Below, one piece after another: positions 25,167 through 36,812 of a stretch of DNA of 64,000 nt (positions within the stretch are counted from its first letter, which is position 1; every line of letters starts with the position of its first letter). The position numbers were made by a program, and so were the translations under genes. The notes below the pieces were generated by a model, which did no database searches, was not told the DNA's origin, and worked only from the letters and a program-made list of their open reading frames with translations. Source of the stretch: Pleurostoma richardsiae (Eukaryota; Ascomycota; Sordariomycetes; Calosphaeriales; Pleurostomataceae); assembly GCA_030052745.1 (NCBI GenBank), contig JANBVO010000059.1:107855-171854 (forward strand), given 5' to 3'.

Positions 25167-28100
25167 TCATTGACGTCCCACAGCCTCGCCCTCGTCCTCA
25201 TCCGGATCCTCAATGCTGGTGCGCCGCCGCGCCTTGACCGCGCGCTCGACCTTGTTACCGTCCTCGCCGACCACGACATCCGGCTCGCCAGCCAGCGCAG
25301 CGCTCTCCGCACCTGTGTCTGGTTCGTCCTGCTCCTGGCTCTCACCAGCAGCTTCATCTCCGCTCTTCTTCTCCCTGTCCTTGGAGGCGCTTAGCCCAAA
25401 GGGCTGGTTGCCGAACGGCCAGAGACTGCTAAAGGCGCTAGTCTTGTTGTTTCCACCTTGGGGCGGGTGCACGGCGAGAGGTTTGAAGAGGACCTTCTCG
25501 CGCTCCCTGTCAAAGTCGGAACCCGAGCCCGATTCCTCGTCCTCGTCCTCCGTGGCACCCGCTGCCGGCTTCGATCGATCATCCTCCGGCATGGCAAAGT
25601 CGCCGAACTCGTCCTCCTCGCCACTACTGCCTGCACGGTCCTCCTCGTCCGAGTCATCCCGGCCGTCGCCAAACCGTTCCTTCTCCGGGCTGTGCTTCGG
25701 TCGCCGGCGGACGACTCCCCGCCACCACGCGCCCCGATTCCAGCCGCCACCCCGAGATCCGTCGTCTAAATCAGGCCGATCCTCATCATCGCTGCCGTCA
25801 CCCTCGTTCCGGTTCTCATCCTCCCCATCATCATCATCGGCAAATGGGTCACGGAGCGGTTCGACCGGTGCAGACTGCAAAAGGCTGGAGGGCTCGCCAT
25901 TACCTTCACCCTCCTCGTCGCCGTTGCTGTCTTCCTGCCCTTCCGCCTTGCGCTTGGACATGGCAAGCCGCGCGGCGAATTGGAGGCGGGCACGAGAGGG
26001 TGGGATGTTCAGGGGAGGAGGTGGGGGTGGTGGAGGAGGGATAGAGGGAGGGTTCATCGATGAATTCGACGCGTTGAGAGGATCAGTATACGCACGGAAC
26101 TACTCGTCTGTCAGTAGGTCTCCTCGAAGGGGGGCATAGAGTAACGATGAAGTGGGTAGACGAGGATCTGACAGACCTCGTTGTTAACGTCTTCCTCGTT
26201 GTCAACCTCCTCGTCTTCGTCTTCATCAGAGCTGCTTCCGAAACCCGACATCAATGTGCCAGAGGAGATTGCGAAAGGCCCGATGCCGTTTCCGCTGCTG
26301 TCACCCATGTCACCGTTCAGGCCTGCCTCAGCCAAGCCGCTTCCTTGGGAGTTCGTCAGGCTGAGAGCCGAGCCCAAGCTGGTTAGGCCAACGGCGGCGA
26401 GGCCACTGCTAGCCGCCCGGTTGTTCATGGCAACTTCGGGTCGGACACCGCCCAGGATAGCGTTGTCACGCTCACGGGTTTCGGCTAATGAACCCTCAAC
26501 GTAGTTGATCCAGTCTTGTGACATGACCTTGTCGAGCACGGTCTCACTCAAGAGCTCAGGTGGGTGGCGTTCCGTAAACTTGACCACTTCCTCGGCGATG
26601 AGGGTCAAGTGGCCCATGTAGCCCATGCGAGTCCTGGACTTCTGTTGCGACTGCTCGCTCGCGAGCTGGCCGTGTATGATCTGGCTAGTGATATCGGCCT
26701 GCTCGAATAGTGAGATTGCTAGAGTAGGGTTGTAGCCCCGATCCATGGGGCCGTTAAAGACTTGCTGAACTATATCGTAGACGACATTGTGCAGGAAGTT
26801 GTTCCACGGGTACTTGAAGAAGAAGGATAGAATTGTCGGCACCACCTTATGCTCCACGAACTGCATTTTCAGGTAGTCACCGACCACCGGCGTGATGGGA
26901 GGATTGTCGGCCGGGGTGTGCATCTCGTCCGTGGGTGCATGGTCGACGATGATCGAGGCATCTCCCGCCTCCGTCTCCTTCCCGCTGGCAGGAGCGTCCA
27001 CCTTCGTCTCGGCCTTCTCTATCTCGGCGGCGTCCGACTCCTTGGCCTTTTCCGAGAACAGAGGAGCTGGCCTGTCCGCGCCTTGCGGAAGAGCACTCGT
27101 GGCATCTGCGGATGACTGATCCCCTGTAGTCACCGATTCGGGCTTCACGATATCAGACCCTGCGATCGAAGAAATAGTGGGAGTGAAGATGATTGGAGTC
27201 TCAGCCTCATCGTTCTCCAAGCTCTCTTCGACTTGCTTGTTGGAAACATTGCTGGGACCTTCACTCTCATCCAGGCCTGCTTGATCCAGCTCCGCGGCTT
27301 TCTGCTTTGAGGGTGACAGTGGAGCCACGACCAGGTCTGGTTCGTCGAAATGCGGTTCGTCGATAGAGTCATGGATGTGCAATCGCGGAGAGCTTAGCGG
27401 TTCGTCGACGAAATCATCCTCGTCCTTATCGAGGAATGATGCCGATGGGCCGGCAGAAATCTCCTCCTCGGCCTTTACGAACTCATGCGATGTGTCCTCG
27501 GTCATCTCCGCGCTGCGCGTTACCTCCTCGAACCCGTCGTCATCGGAGGTGTTCGTAACTTCCAGGCGCCTTCCCTCACCCGCGGGCGAGTGGGACATCC
27601 TCATTGTCAGATCCTCGGCAGAGGAAGGAATGTCTTCACCACGAACAGTCGAGAGCTTGCCCTCCGCTCGCAGCCTCTGGCGCTCCGTGTCCCGCGCGGC
27701 GATCAGCTCCTCCGAGCCGACCTCATTGAGCAGCCCCATATTACTGCAGTGCAACAGCTCCGCCATAAGCTCGCATGTCTTGAATCGGTCGAAGCCAAGA
27801 GGCTCTATCTTCTCGCCAAACGTCGAGTTCAGACGTTCTTTAGTCGCTGGCGCGTTCATGATGAGATTCATGAAGTCCGGGACGTGATCGGCAAACAAAC
27901 GTAAGAGAGTGCCCAGATAGATGGGATCGCGACTTGACGGGGCGGAATTAGCCTCGGCGCCGACATCCGGGTCATAGTCCGAGTTGTTCTTGCGGATGAC
28001 CTCGATGACGATGCCCACACCGACCGTCAGCGCGTTTCCGCCACCCAGCATGTAGCCAATGAGCTGATCGGCGCAGGGCTTTGCGACGAGCTGTCGAGTG

Positions 28101-29004
28101 AGTTCGTTGGGGCCGATACAGGTCTGCTCATTCTGAGAGGCGTTTGCGGACACAGTTATGATAGCTTTCAAGAAGTCGCCTGCGGACGTCTGCGTAGACC
28201 AGCTGTACTGGGGGGCGAGGTAGGACAGCAGAGTGGGCATGACATCCTGGGTGTAGAGCCACTAGATGAAAGTAAGAACGGTCAATTGTTTATTCCTCCT
28301 GGATGGATATTGGGAAAGGGTCTTACTTCAACGATTCCCTGTCCGCTCTCAGTCCTCTCGAGGCTGATGATCTTCAGCAAGAGATCCATAATCATCGGGC
28401 AGTCGACGTGGCGCAGCATATCCGTGACGACATCATCGACTGATTTGAGCAGGTCGATCATCTCCTCGGTCTTCTTATCGAACAGAGACTCGTTGACTTT
28501 AGTAAAGTAACTCGCTTGCAGGGGGTCGAGGGGAGCCTCCCGCTTCAGAAACCGCCAGAAGTTTTGAAGCAGTGGTTTGCTGGTAAGAAGCGCTTCACAG
28601 ATGGACCAGTTGTCCGAAGACAGGATCTCGGCTGCGACATACGCGTACCGATTGCGCTTCTTCTCGGCTTCTTCTTCCTTACTCTCGCCATCGTCGGTCG
28701 CGCGTGAGGACGCTCTCGGCCTCGAGAAGGGGAGGGCGCGGCCCTTGCCCTTCTCACTATTCTCATCCTCATCCTCATCCTCCTCCGGGGAGGCGATCGG
28801 CTCTAGCTTAGGGGCGACCACGTATTCCAGCAGCTTTTCGAGAACCTTCTCGTCCCGTAGATAGTCGATAAGCTTCGCATTGTGCTGCTTGAGCTCCTGG
28901 ATCAGATCGCTCTCATCGAGGAGCTCCTCTAGTGTGAACTCGGGTTTGTCGAGGATGGTATCAATAGCGGAGATGTTGGCATAGCCGCCAAACCTCCAGA
29001 ACAT
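25167..29004 (-). CDS. SAPS-domain regulator of a Sit4/PP6-type phosphatase
   Basis: Exons 28327-29004, 26177-28261 and 25167-26099; introns of 65 and 77 nt (the second donor is GTCTGT); 1231 aa. The N-terminus MFWRFGGYA and the following helical repeat region are typical of SAPS proteins (yeast Sap155/185/190, fission yeast Ekc1), which bind the catalytic subunit of PP6/Sit4 and direct it in cell-cycle and nutrient signalling. SAPS helical core spans about residues 1-620, interrupted by acidic low-complexity inserts (EEDEDEDENSEKGKG near 80; a long Glu/Ser/Asp-rich insert at about 430-620). The C-terminus is acidic, with a nine-proline run at the start of exon 3 that could bind SH3 or profilin-type partners, then Asp/Glu-rich stretches. 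Start and length fit the family. Likely essential housekeeping gene, nucleo-cytoplasmic. Confidence 0.92.
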
Positions 29005-30295
29005 CTTGACTGGCTGATGGCGCTCGCTATGTCACAGCGCCAGTGGAGATACTGACGCCGGACACAGGAATGGATAAGCTCAGAAAAGCTTGTGCCGGTC
29101 TGGTGTTGGAGCCGGAGCATGCGATTGTTCACGGCGAGCGGCTAGACGGTCTAGTTGTCTGCCGTGCCTTGGCTGGACAGGACAGCTGTCGAGGGATTGC
29201 CGGTGTTACGGGGGTATCTCGTCTCGTCTGTCCTCGGCCTGGTACCAATCGTTCTGAGGCCACTCGCGAACCACGGTCTATATCGCTGTTGAATATGCAA
29301 ATGCCGATTATGTCTTGTCGTTGTCGTCACAAAGGGTATCGCAAAGAGAGTCTATGTTCTGCGATGTTGAACGGTCAGCTGGTTGCTTGCGCGCACATGG
29401 ATTTGATGATGTAACCCAGCTCAACAGCGGCTGATTCGAGAGCACGTGAATTGACAGCCTTCAGGTCAGACACGCGAAAGGGGGGCACACAAGACTCGAC
29501 AATCGCCGATAGATGAGAGGACAGGACAGCAGCAGCGGCGGTCGCACAGAAGGGCGAAGATCGCGCAATCGGGACGCGAGCAGACTTTTGCCCAACTGCA
29601 GTAGCAGCAAGCAGGACTTGGGCGTCAAGGCTTGTGAAGGGAGGTGACGGACGGTGACAGCATGGGGGGGGGTTGAGCGTGACATACAGGAGTTCCTTCA
29701 AGCCTGATTCTAGTTTTCCGTAGTGTTACACGCGTCGCATATGTAAGGGATGCTTCTGGCACGGGTGCCGATTGATGCCGACAGAAGCAGATGGGGTTGT
29801 CGTCGGCCAGGATGGCATTTGCGGCGGCGGTGGGAGTCAACAGTCCAGGGAAACGAAGAATTGGGCTCCTGTCGTCCAGGCCAAGCTGTGTGCGCCCTGG
29901 CCCGTGCGGGCAGGCGGTTATCGCCTTATCTATCACATCTCCCCATTCATTGGCCAGTCTCATACGGCAGCCGGCTGGTTGTCAGCTGGCATCAGCTGTG
30001 GCACCTCTGCTTGCGGTGCCGTTCTCTCGGCGCCACGTGAAATCCATGTGGCCTTTTCTTTCAGCCACTTGGCACAGAGTGCAGCGCCACGGTGTGGCTC
30101 TGCTGAATTGGATTCCTTAGGCAGCAGCGGATATTGTGGGAACAGGGCACCTAAGGTAGGTACCTCCGTACCTAGCATTAGGCTGCCTACAGGGTCTGCG
30201 ATAAGCAGAAAAGTCCCTGTACGGGCAGCCTTATCGACTTGTTTTTCCTCTTCAACCCTACCTCACTCTCGTAAACCACACCCCGAGAGACAGCC
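29005..30295. other. Divergent promoter region between SAPS and helicase genes
   Basis: Shared 5' region of two divergently transcribed genes. Open frames in it (for example 29043-29414 plus, 29375-29701 minus) overlap one another and have no recognisable domain. A CT-rich leader precedes the helicase ATG. Confidence 0.5.
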
Positions 30296-31993
30296 ATGGA
30301 GAACCCAAACGCAAATAGAATCGCCAAGAAGGCGAACCGCAGACGTGGGAACCGAAACAATAGAGCACCAGATGCCCGCGGGACATCCAGCACTCCTCGA
30401 CTACCAGCCGCAGCGCAAACGCGAGATGCAAGACCTAACGAGCCGCTGCCCACAACAATGCCTTCAGCACCTGTCAAGACATCTGCCTCTCCTCCCACTT
30501 CGACAACGCGATTCGAGGATCTCGCCAAGTACCATGTTCATCCATACCTCATCGACACGTTGACACAAGATCTCAAATTCGAGTACATGACGCCCGTCCA
30601 AGCAGCAACGTTCCCTCTGATTCTGACCGGCAACGATGTACTCGCGCAAGCGAAGACAGGCACTGGAAAGACGATAGCCTTTCTGCTACCTGCCATCCAG
30701 AACCTTGTCACACAACCCAACCGAGTTCCGGGCGAGATGGTATCACTCTTGGTCATCTCTCCCACTCGGGAGCTTACTATGCAGATTGCGGAGGAGGCGA
30801 AGGCGTTGTTGAAGCGCTTTCCCAAGTACTCAGTCAATATTGCCGTGGGAGGTACAAACAAGGACACCGAGGAGAGGCGTATCTTGAAGGGCTGCGACAT
30901 CCTAGTTGCCACACCCGGGCGGTTGATCGACCATTTGACAACCGAGGGAGAGGCGGTCCGCAGCAAGCTGCAGAACCTTGACACTCTTGTTCTCGACGAG
31001 GCAGACAGGCTACTGGACATGGGATTTGTCAGAGATCTGAAGCGTATTATTGGCTTATTGCCGGACAAGTTAGCAACGAAGAGGCAAGGCATGCTCTTCT
31101 CTGCAACCCTGGCGGACCACGTCGAGAACGTCGCCAGCCTGGCACTCTCCAAAGATTACAAGTTTGTCTCCACGATCCCGCAGGGTGAGATGCAGACACA
31201 CGAGCGTGTTCCCCAGCAACTCATCGTCGTGCCCACCTTTTCCGACATGGCTGCCGGTCTCGTTGGCGCTTTACGACAGGAGATGAAGGTTGCTGGCCCT
31301 GGTGCCTTCAAAGCAATCGTCTTTGCCCCGACGGCTCACTTAGTTGACTTTTACGCTGAGGTGCTCCAGTCCCTGGGCAACATGCCGACTGTACACTCTC
31401 TGCACTCCCGCATGTCACAAGCAAAGAGGAACCGGGTTACCGATGAATTCCGTCAGGCGAAGAATGGTGTCATGGTTGCCACGGACGTCATTGCTCGCGG
31501 CATGGACTTCCCAGGCGTCACGAATGTCATTCAGACGGGGCTCCCGATGGACAAGGAGTCTTACATCCACCGGCTTGGCCGCACCGCTCGCGCCGGCGCA
31601 GAGGGACGCGGAACACTGATTATCACTTCCCACGAGACGTTTTTCCCGCAGTACACTCTCAAAGACATCACCTTCAACGAGGTCCCCGGCGATCTCAGCG
31701 CCCAGGGTGCGGTCATGAGCGCCGCCGAGAGGTTAGACCCCGAGAAGCAGACACAGATATATCAGGCGTGGCTCGGATACTACAAGACTTCCACAAAGCA
31801 GCTTAGATGGACGGAGGAGGAACTGGTCAGGCAGGCAAACCAGTTTGCCTTGGATGGGCTCAGTGCGGCTGAAGTACCTGTTTTGCGCAAAGATACGGTT
31901 GGGAAGATGGGCTTGAGAGGCGTCAAGGGATTGCGTGTCGGGCCGGGTTTGCCTCGTGGGGGAGGTGGTCGAAGACCCCCCCAGAAGGCTTGA
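30296..31993 (+). CDS. DEAD-box ATP-dependent RNA helicase, MSS116/CYT-19-like
   Basis: A single uninterrupted frame of 565 aa; start context CAGCCATGG is good. The basic Arg/Lys/Asn-rich N-terminus (residues 1-30) resembles a mitochondrial or nucleolar targeting region. Motifs in order: Q motif around FEDLAKYHVHP and MTPVQ (73-101), motif I AKTGTGKT (119-126), Ia PTREL, Ib TPGRL, II DEAD (about 233), III SAT, V ARGMDFPGV, VI HRLGRTARAG (about 424). Family members unwind or remodel RNA using ATP; the MSS116 group assists mitochondrial group I and II intron splicing. The subgroup assignment rests on overall similarity and is less sure than the helicase call. No intron and no missing motif. Confidence 0.93.
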   Translation: MENPNANRIAKKANRRRGNRNNRAPDARGTSSTPRLPAAAQTRDARPNEPLPTTMPSAPVKTSASPPTSTTRFEDLAKYHVHPYLIDTLTQDLKFEYMTPVQAATFPLILTGNDVLAQAKTGTGKTIAFLLPAIQNLVTQPNRVPGEMVSLLVISPTRELTMQIAEEAKALLKRFPKYSVNIAVGGTNKDTEERRILKGCDILVATPGRLIDHLTTEGEAVRSKLQNLDTLVLDEADRLLDMGFVRDLKRIIGLLPDKLATKRQGMLFSATLADHVENVASLALSKDYKFVSTIPQGEMQTHERVPQQLIVVPTFSDMAAGLVGALRQEMKVAGPGAFKAIVFAPTAHLVDFYAEVLQSLGNMPTVHSLHSRMSQAKRNRVTDEFRQAKNGVMVATDVIARGMDFPGVTNVIQTGLPMDKESYIHRLGRTARAGAEGRGTLIITSHETFFPQYTLKDITFNEVPGDLSAQGAVMSAAERLDPEKQTQIYQAWLGYYKTSTKQLRWTEEELVRQANQFALDGLSAAEVPVLRKDTVGKMGLRGVKGLRVGPGLPRGGGGRRPPQKA

Positions 31994-32772
31994 GAGGCTC
32001 GACCCGGAAATTCTCAGAAGGATGGTTGATCGGAATGCGAATGCACAGCAAGGTCATAGGAATGATTGTCTTCTCGAGAAACGCGGTCTCATTGAGGGGA
32101 GGGGCTTCCAAACAGATGGTACATGTACAATAGGACGGCCGAGCTGGAACAGTCAGTGTCCCTCAAGGCTGGTAGAGGTGATACCCGATTATAGACTAGG
32201 TAGATGAGGATAGACAACGGGCTATGGTGGATTGACGCGACAAGGCAGCATATTTTATAGAATTACTAGGGTTGACCTTCGCAAGTCTCATATCATAGGA
32301 ACTGCAGAAGTGGCAGAACATGAAGCTTCGAAAGCCAGGGCGCATGTATCCAGCTACATATAGAATGAGGCCGAATCTTGGTCGCTCAATTACGATGTTC
32401 CGCCGCGGCGAAAGAGCGATCTTGGATGCTACCGGCCTTACAGGTTACATGCCAAATGATAACTCAATGCTGCCCTACCTTGGGGCACTTTGAAGACAGA
32501 CGTAGCTAACTGCCGCCAGCTCCTTATAGAACTGTTGCACACCCCTGGTCGTACCTTTGACAGCATACCTGTAGATCCGTATCAAGCAGGCAACGGATGA
32601 TATTGGAGAATTTCTCGGCAGATGATCAGAGTCGACAAAATTGACAACTCTAAGTATACCCAGTGGATCATGCAAGGGACTTCGGCTTGCAGCACGAAGC
32701 ATTCCGCATTCTCCTTTGCGGAAAGTTTATTGTTAGGGAATAACTCTCCTAAACCGAATACTTCCTTCGCCT
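31994..32772. other. Intergenic, no supported gene
   Basis: 3' flank of the helicase gene followed by sequence that may once have been the 5' part of the decayed G-domain gene; no P-loop or start could be identified. Confidence 0.4.
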
Positions 32773-33930
32773 ATGGGATTATTATGCATCTCAACCTATA
32801 TCGGTAGACATCTACTAATCCATCTTCAGTCTGAGGTTGGTCAAGACCCTCGGGGCTTCCATGACATTGATGGATGGTTTGAGTCAGACCAGCATTCGGG
32901 CATTATAATACACGATTCAGAGGGATTTGTGGTTGGCGACACAAGCCGTATCAAAGTATTCGAATTTTCCCTCAAGAAATATTCATCATTCGCCAAGAGT
33001 GATCAACAGTTACATGCCGTCTGGTAGGGCGAAGCTGACGAACACCACGGTCTGTAATAACAATGGTTGACCTGACAAGCATCTGTAGCGAGACCCGAAA
33101 CCAACTCGTCAAGACGCCACTAGAGACGCTTTTGATGAATAGGTCCACAGTAGCACCCGAGATTCCGGTTTTTATCATGGGGACTTAGAAGGACGAGCAT
33201 CTTGTCCTGGAAAGCGGCCTGCCCTAAGAGCGGGTCGCGGCACTCGAGGAGAGAAGGCGAGGCTAACGAAAAACTTGTCCAAAGTTGTGTCATTGACTCT
33301 AAAACAAACCTCTGGGGGGAAAGATCTGAGTATGAGTATGGGGACGCGGTTGGGAGGCTAGATATCAAGGTCGCGTTTGGGTCGCAAGGTGGTACCCCGA
33401 AGCAGAACTCCGTCGTTGCGCAGACCAATCCAGCTAACCTATTCAGATGACCTCCAATCAATCAAGGATTTGATGCACCTTACCGTGGACAATACGACGA
33501 GCGAATGTGCCAAGACCGGGATGGTGCATCAACCACACGCCACGTCTGCTCTGCCCGGGCGTTACGACTACCACAGTCCGTGTAGGGTTCGCATTCACGT
33601 CGGCAGTGGGCACGCCGATCTGTTTGCAAGTATTGTGCAGTACCGTCGTCTGTTGCTTCGATCTCTCCACCGCGAGCCACCACAGCCGGGAGGATGAGGT
33701 TGATCACATAATGGGTCGCGTTGTCCCGTCAAACTTGGCACCGTTCACGGCCATGTTGATACCATTTCCTGTACGGAGTCCAACTCAACTGGCTCAGGTT
33801 ACTGATTATATGTCACTGTTTAGGCTTGCTACTAACAGGTTGGATTCCGGAGGGCACATTCATAAAGAAGTCGTAACATATGTCAGTTGGACAGGTAGGC
33901 CAGTTGCTGATCGCGCCGTCCAGAAAAGTT
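32773..33930 (+). pseudogene. Decayed fungal G-domain (P-loop GTPase-like) gene
   Basis: Fragments of one protein family appear in order on the plus strand but in different frames with stops between. About 32830-33027 reads HDIDGWFE, then IIIHDSEGF (the DSEG resembles the G3/Walker B motif DxxG) and a basic helix ending HAVW. About 33447-33530 reads DDLQSIKDLMHLTVDN. About 33590-33900 reads GTPICLQVLCSTVVCCF and later VVTYVSWTGRPVADRAVQ. The order matches widespread uncharacterised fungal proteins with a dynamin-like or septin-like G domain and a C-terminal hydrophobic helical region, recalled from memory rather than searched. The P-loop is not visible upstream. I infer an old inactivated copy. 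Confidence 0.5.
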
Positions 33931-34068
33931 TTTTTTCTTCTCCCTTCAGGTGGGGCAGTCTAATGATGGAGCCACAACCCACTTATCAAGCCATTCAACA
34001 ACAGCAACCCTGAATTACCACGCAGTATGTGTATTATAAGCAACACTGAGACAAAACAAGAAGCCGCC

Positions 34069-34073
34069 AAAAA
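34069..34073 (-). terminator. RNA polymerase III T-run terminator of tRNA-Pro
   Basis: Five consecutive T residues on the minus strand, three bases beyond the tRNA 3' end. Confidence 0.75.
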
Positions 34074-34076
34074 TAA

Positions 34077-34171
34077 GGGGCCACCCGGGGATCGAACCCG
34101 GGACCTCTCGCAATTGTGCTTGGGGTATTTCAAGTCCCTAAGCGAGAATCATACCACTAGACCAGCGGCCC
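34077..34171 (-). tRNA. tRNA-Pro (anticodon AGG) with intron
   Basis: The minus strand folds as a complete tRNA: acceptor GGGCCGC pairs with GTGGCCC and the discriminator base is C; T arm is CCGGG-TTCGATC-CCCGG; the anticodon stem CTCGC/GCGAG encloses loop TTAGGG-T, giving anticodon AGG (reads CCU/CCC/CCA by inosine). An intron of about 23 nt follows the purine 3' of the anticodon, the standard position, and contains CCCC able to pair with the anticodon region. Mature length is 72 nt. A five-T run just after the 3' end (34069-34073) serves as RNA polymerase III terminator. Confidence 0.95.
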
Positions 34172-34336
34172 TGAATGGAGACGAGTGGATATGCACAAGC
34201 TCTGTTAGGGCGGCGCCGGCACCACGCTCAAGTTCCAGAGTTGCTCTACGGGCCGAGAGGGATAGTATTCTCTTAGGTTCTTGGGCGCGACCCATTACTT
34301 CCTTCTGTCTCTGCTCTGCCGTCACCCGCCTTATCT

Positions 34337-35314
34337 TCACGCGTATCCCAAGCTCCAAAACGTCTCCAGGTTTGCTGCACTATCCTCATCCACGTACCCG
34401 TATGGAGGCCGCAGAGTTACGTGCTCTCCGTGGATCTCGGCAACCTCACCGGTGATTGTAGGATCTGATAATAGCTGGGAAACTCCTCGAGTCAATGTGG
34501 TCATGGGGGTGACAATCATCTTCTCGAACAGTTTCTTATTGGGAGCAATGTTTGTCTCTGCAGAAAGGTTAGTTCGTTGTCCACTGGCCAGCCGTCCGCT
34601 TTGCTCGAGCTTCACTTACCCAGCACCGCAGGCGCCAAGGCATTGATCTGGATCTTGGACTTCTGGAACACTTTCGCCGTCGACCGCACGAGGCCGATAA
34701 CGCCAGCTTTCGAGGCCGCGTAGAGAGGAGCAACCGGAAACGGGTAAAGGCCTGCGTTCGAGGCAGTGCATATGATCGAGCCTTTCAGCCCGTTACTTCC
34801 CTCCGTCCTGTTCTTATTCATGTAATGTACGGCCAGCTTGATCGCTTGAGATAGGCCGTCAGCATGAACTCAAAGCTAGTAAGGTTTGTTTGTGCTTACA
34901 ATAAATCACGCCAATGAGATTCACGTTAATGGCTTTCAACTGCGGCTCCGCCGGGATATCATCTTCGACAGCTACAATGCTGCTTGAACCTTGTTCTGAT
35001 ATGCCGGCATTCGCCATGACAATGTCGAGCCTCGAGCCATGTTCTCTGAAGACCTCCTGGAATGCCACCATCTGCTCTGGCCACAAAGATACATCACATC
35101 GCTTGAATGTAAGCTTTGCCTCGGGGTACGATGACGCTAGCTCGGCAACAACGCTGCGTCCGGCAGTTTCGTTGACATCAAGCACGGCAATCTGATGGCC
35201 TTCTGCAGCGAAATGGCGAGACAATTCCAGGCCAATTCCGCTCGCTCCTCCTGTAATGAGGATGGACTTCCGCTCTGGCTTTGCCGGGTGGTTGTTCGTC
35301 TGATTTAAAGACAT
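34337..35314 (-). CDS. Short-chain dehydrogenase/reductase (SDR), copy A
   Basis: Exons 34900-35314, 34620-34844 and 34337-34557; introns of 55 nt (GCTGAC branch site) and 62 nt; 286 aa. Classical SDR landmarks: cofactor glycine motif TGGASGIG near residue 22, Asp of LDVNE favouring NAD(H), MANAG, INVNLIGVIYSIKLAVHYM across the first junction, and catalytic Tyr/Lys in LYAASKAG. The family interconverts alcohols and carbonyls; resemblance to 15-hydroxyprostaglandin dehydrogenase-like fungal SDRs is only general. The ATG at 35314 is the one just before the Rossmann fold; an open frame extending upstream has no similarity. It is divergent from SDR copy B across 374 bases, so the two may share regulation. 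Confidence 0.88.
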
Positions 35315-35688
35315 TGTTCTGGCTCGGATGTTTATGCGTAAGAGATGCAGGGTGAAGCTCCAAGATACCGTTCGTAGCATTATAATGCCTCGCATCGGTC
35401 TCTTTAAATAAGGTCGACGTCCACTCCACTGCCAAGCGCAAGTTTCCTTGCGGGGTTCTGACCATGCTAATGTCCCTCCATTCATCGAGTTGGGTATCTT
35501 GCCGAGGACATCATGGGGTTGACTAGCTCCTTCGGCCCCGCATGGAAGAGTGCTTTTCTCGGTGTCGGAGCTAGATGTGACATCCGAAGCGGAACTCGTC
35601 TCGTCAATAGATATGGAGCTGCTTTACTTTTGTTTTCAATATTATCTCTAACGGAGTCTATCTTTTGCTAGATGCCAGCGACTTTTCA
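35315..35688. promoter_or_regulatory. Shared divergent promoter of the two SDR genes
   Basis: The 374 bases between the start codons of the two divergent SDR genes must hold both promoters. No specific operator could be identified by eye. Confidence 0.5.
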
Positions 35689-36812
35689 ATGGCGGAGATA
35701 TTCTTTGACGAGAGTGGCGCTGGATGTCTGAAGGGAAGAGTGATTATACTTACTGGTGAGTTTAGAAGTTGACAATGCTGGATTATTCTGAGCTAACCGC
35801 AATCAAGGAGGGGCTCAGGGGATTGGAGCAGCAACAGTGGCACTACTCTATAGAACCGGTGCTCATGTCTTCTTTGGGGACTGGGATGACCAGAAAGGAC
35901 GTGAACTCGAAAAGAACGTCCGAGCCACCGGTTTAGACGGGGGAGGATCCGTTACTTTCCGGAAAGTTGATGTGCGAGACTATCAGTCACAATTGGCTCT
36001 CTTCGACGACGCCTACAAGCGACATGGCCATGTAGATGCCGCCATGGCATGCGCAGGAGTCACTGAACCAGGTGGCTGGTTCGAGCCGGAGGACCTCGAC
36101 TTGGAAACGGTGCAGAAGGTATGTCTCCAAGGCCTTGCTCGAGAGCTGAGTGCGAGGAAGCGAAAGTCTGAAGAAATGGCGCCGAATAGGAGCCTATCCC
36201 AGTGAAGAACAACATCGAGATCAACCTTACGAGTGTTGTCCTCTTTTCACGTATTGCGCTGGCATACATGAAGAAGAAGCCTCAGCCGCAAAACTCGGCG
36301 AATGGGGCGGATGGTTTTTCAAAATCCATTGTCCTGGTCTCATCGATAGCAGGAATCACGGAGGCGCCAGGCCTCTTCGCATATTCTCCCGCGAAACATG
36401 GCGTTATCGGCCTAATGCGAGCACTGAGACCATGGGCCCCGGCCAAGTACGGTGTCCGAGCCAATGCCATCTGCCCTTGGGCAACGGACACGCAGCTCCT
36501 CGGAGGCGTCAGAGAAAGATGGGTGAAGGAGGAGATGCCTATGAACACTCCAGACGACGTGGCTAGGATGATCGTCCAGTGTGCTGCCGACAAAATGCTG
36601 AACGGAAAAGCAGTCTTCGTAGCTGGAGGTAGAGGTTTTGATACAGAGGAAGGAATTGAGAGGCTGCAGCCAGAGTGGATGGGCAAGGAAATTTCAGCCA
36701 CTTTTCAGAGAGGGCAAGAGATCTTGGGCCTGGTAGGAACTTGTCTATCACCATTTTTGACAAGAGCTGACACTAGAGACAGGGCGATAAATGGACATCT
36801 CCAGCGAAATGA
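35689..36812 (+). CDS. Short-chain dehydrogenase/reductase (SDR), copy B
   Basis: Exons 35689-35755, 35808-36118, 36190-36732 and 36783-36812; introns of 52, 71 and 50 nt; 316 aa. The glycine motif TGGAQGIG is split by intron 1; later come DVRD, ACAGVTEPG (in place of NNAG), catalytic Ser in SSIAG, and Tyr/Lys in FAYSPAKHG. The last exon encodes only the final ten codons. Acidic residue WDD after the second beta strand suggests NAD preference. Substrate unknown. It shares the SDR fold with its divergent neighbour but differs in intron positions, so a recent duplication is unlikely. The second acceptor is chosen as GAATAG, which keeps EPIPVKNNIEINLT; a slightly later AAG would also stay in frame. 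Confidence 0.87.

Noticed and set aside
33120-33707. Minus-strand open frames suggesting an oxidase-like protein (GVWLMHHP)
   Set aside because: No consistent family pattern; the plus strand of the same DNA reads as an ordered G-domain relic, which explains the region better.
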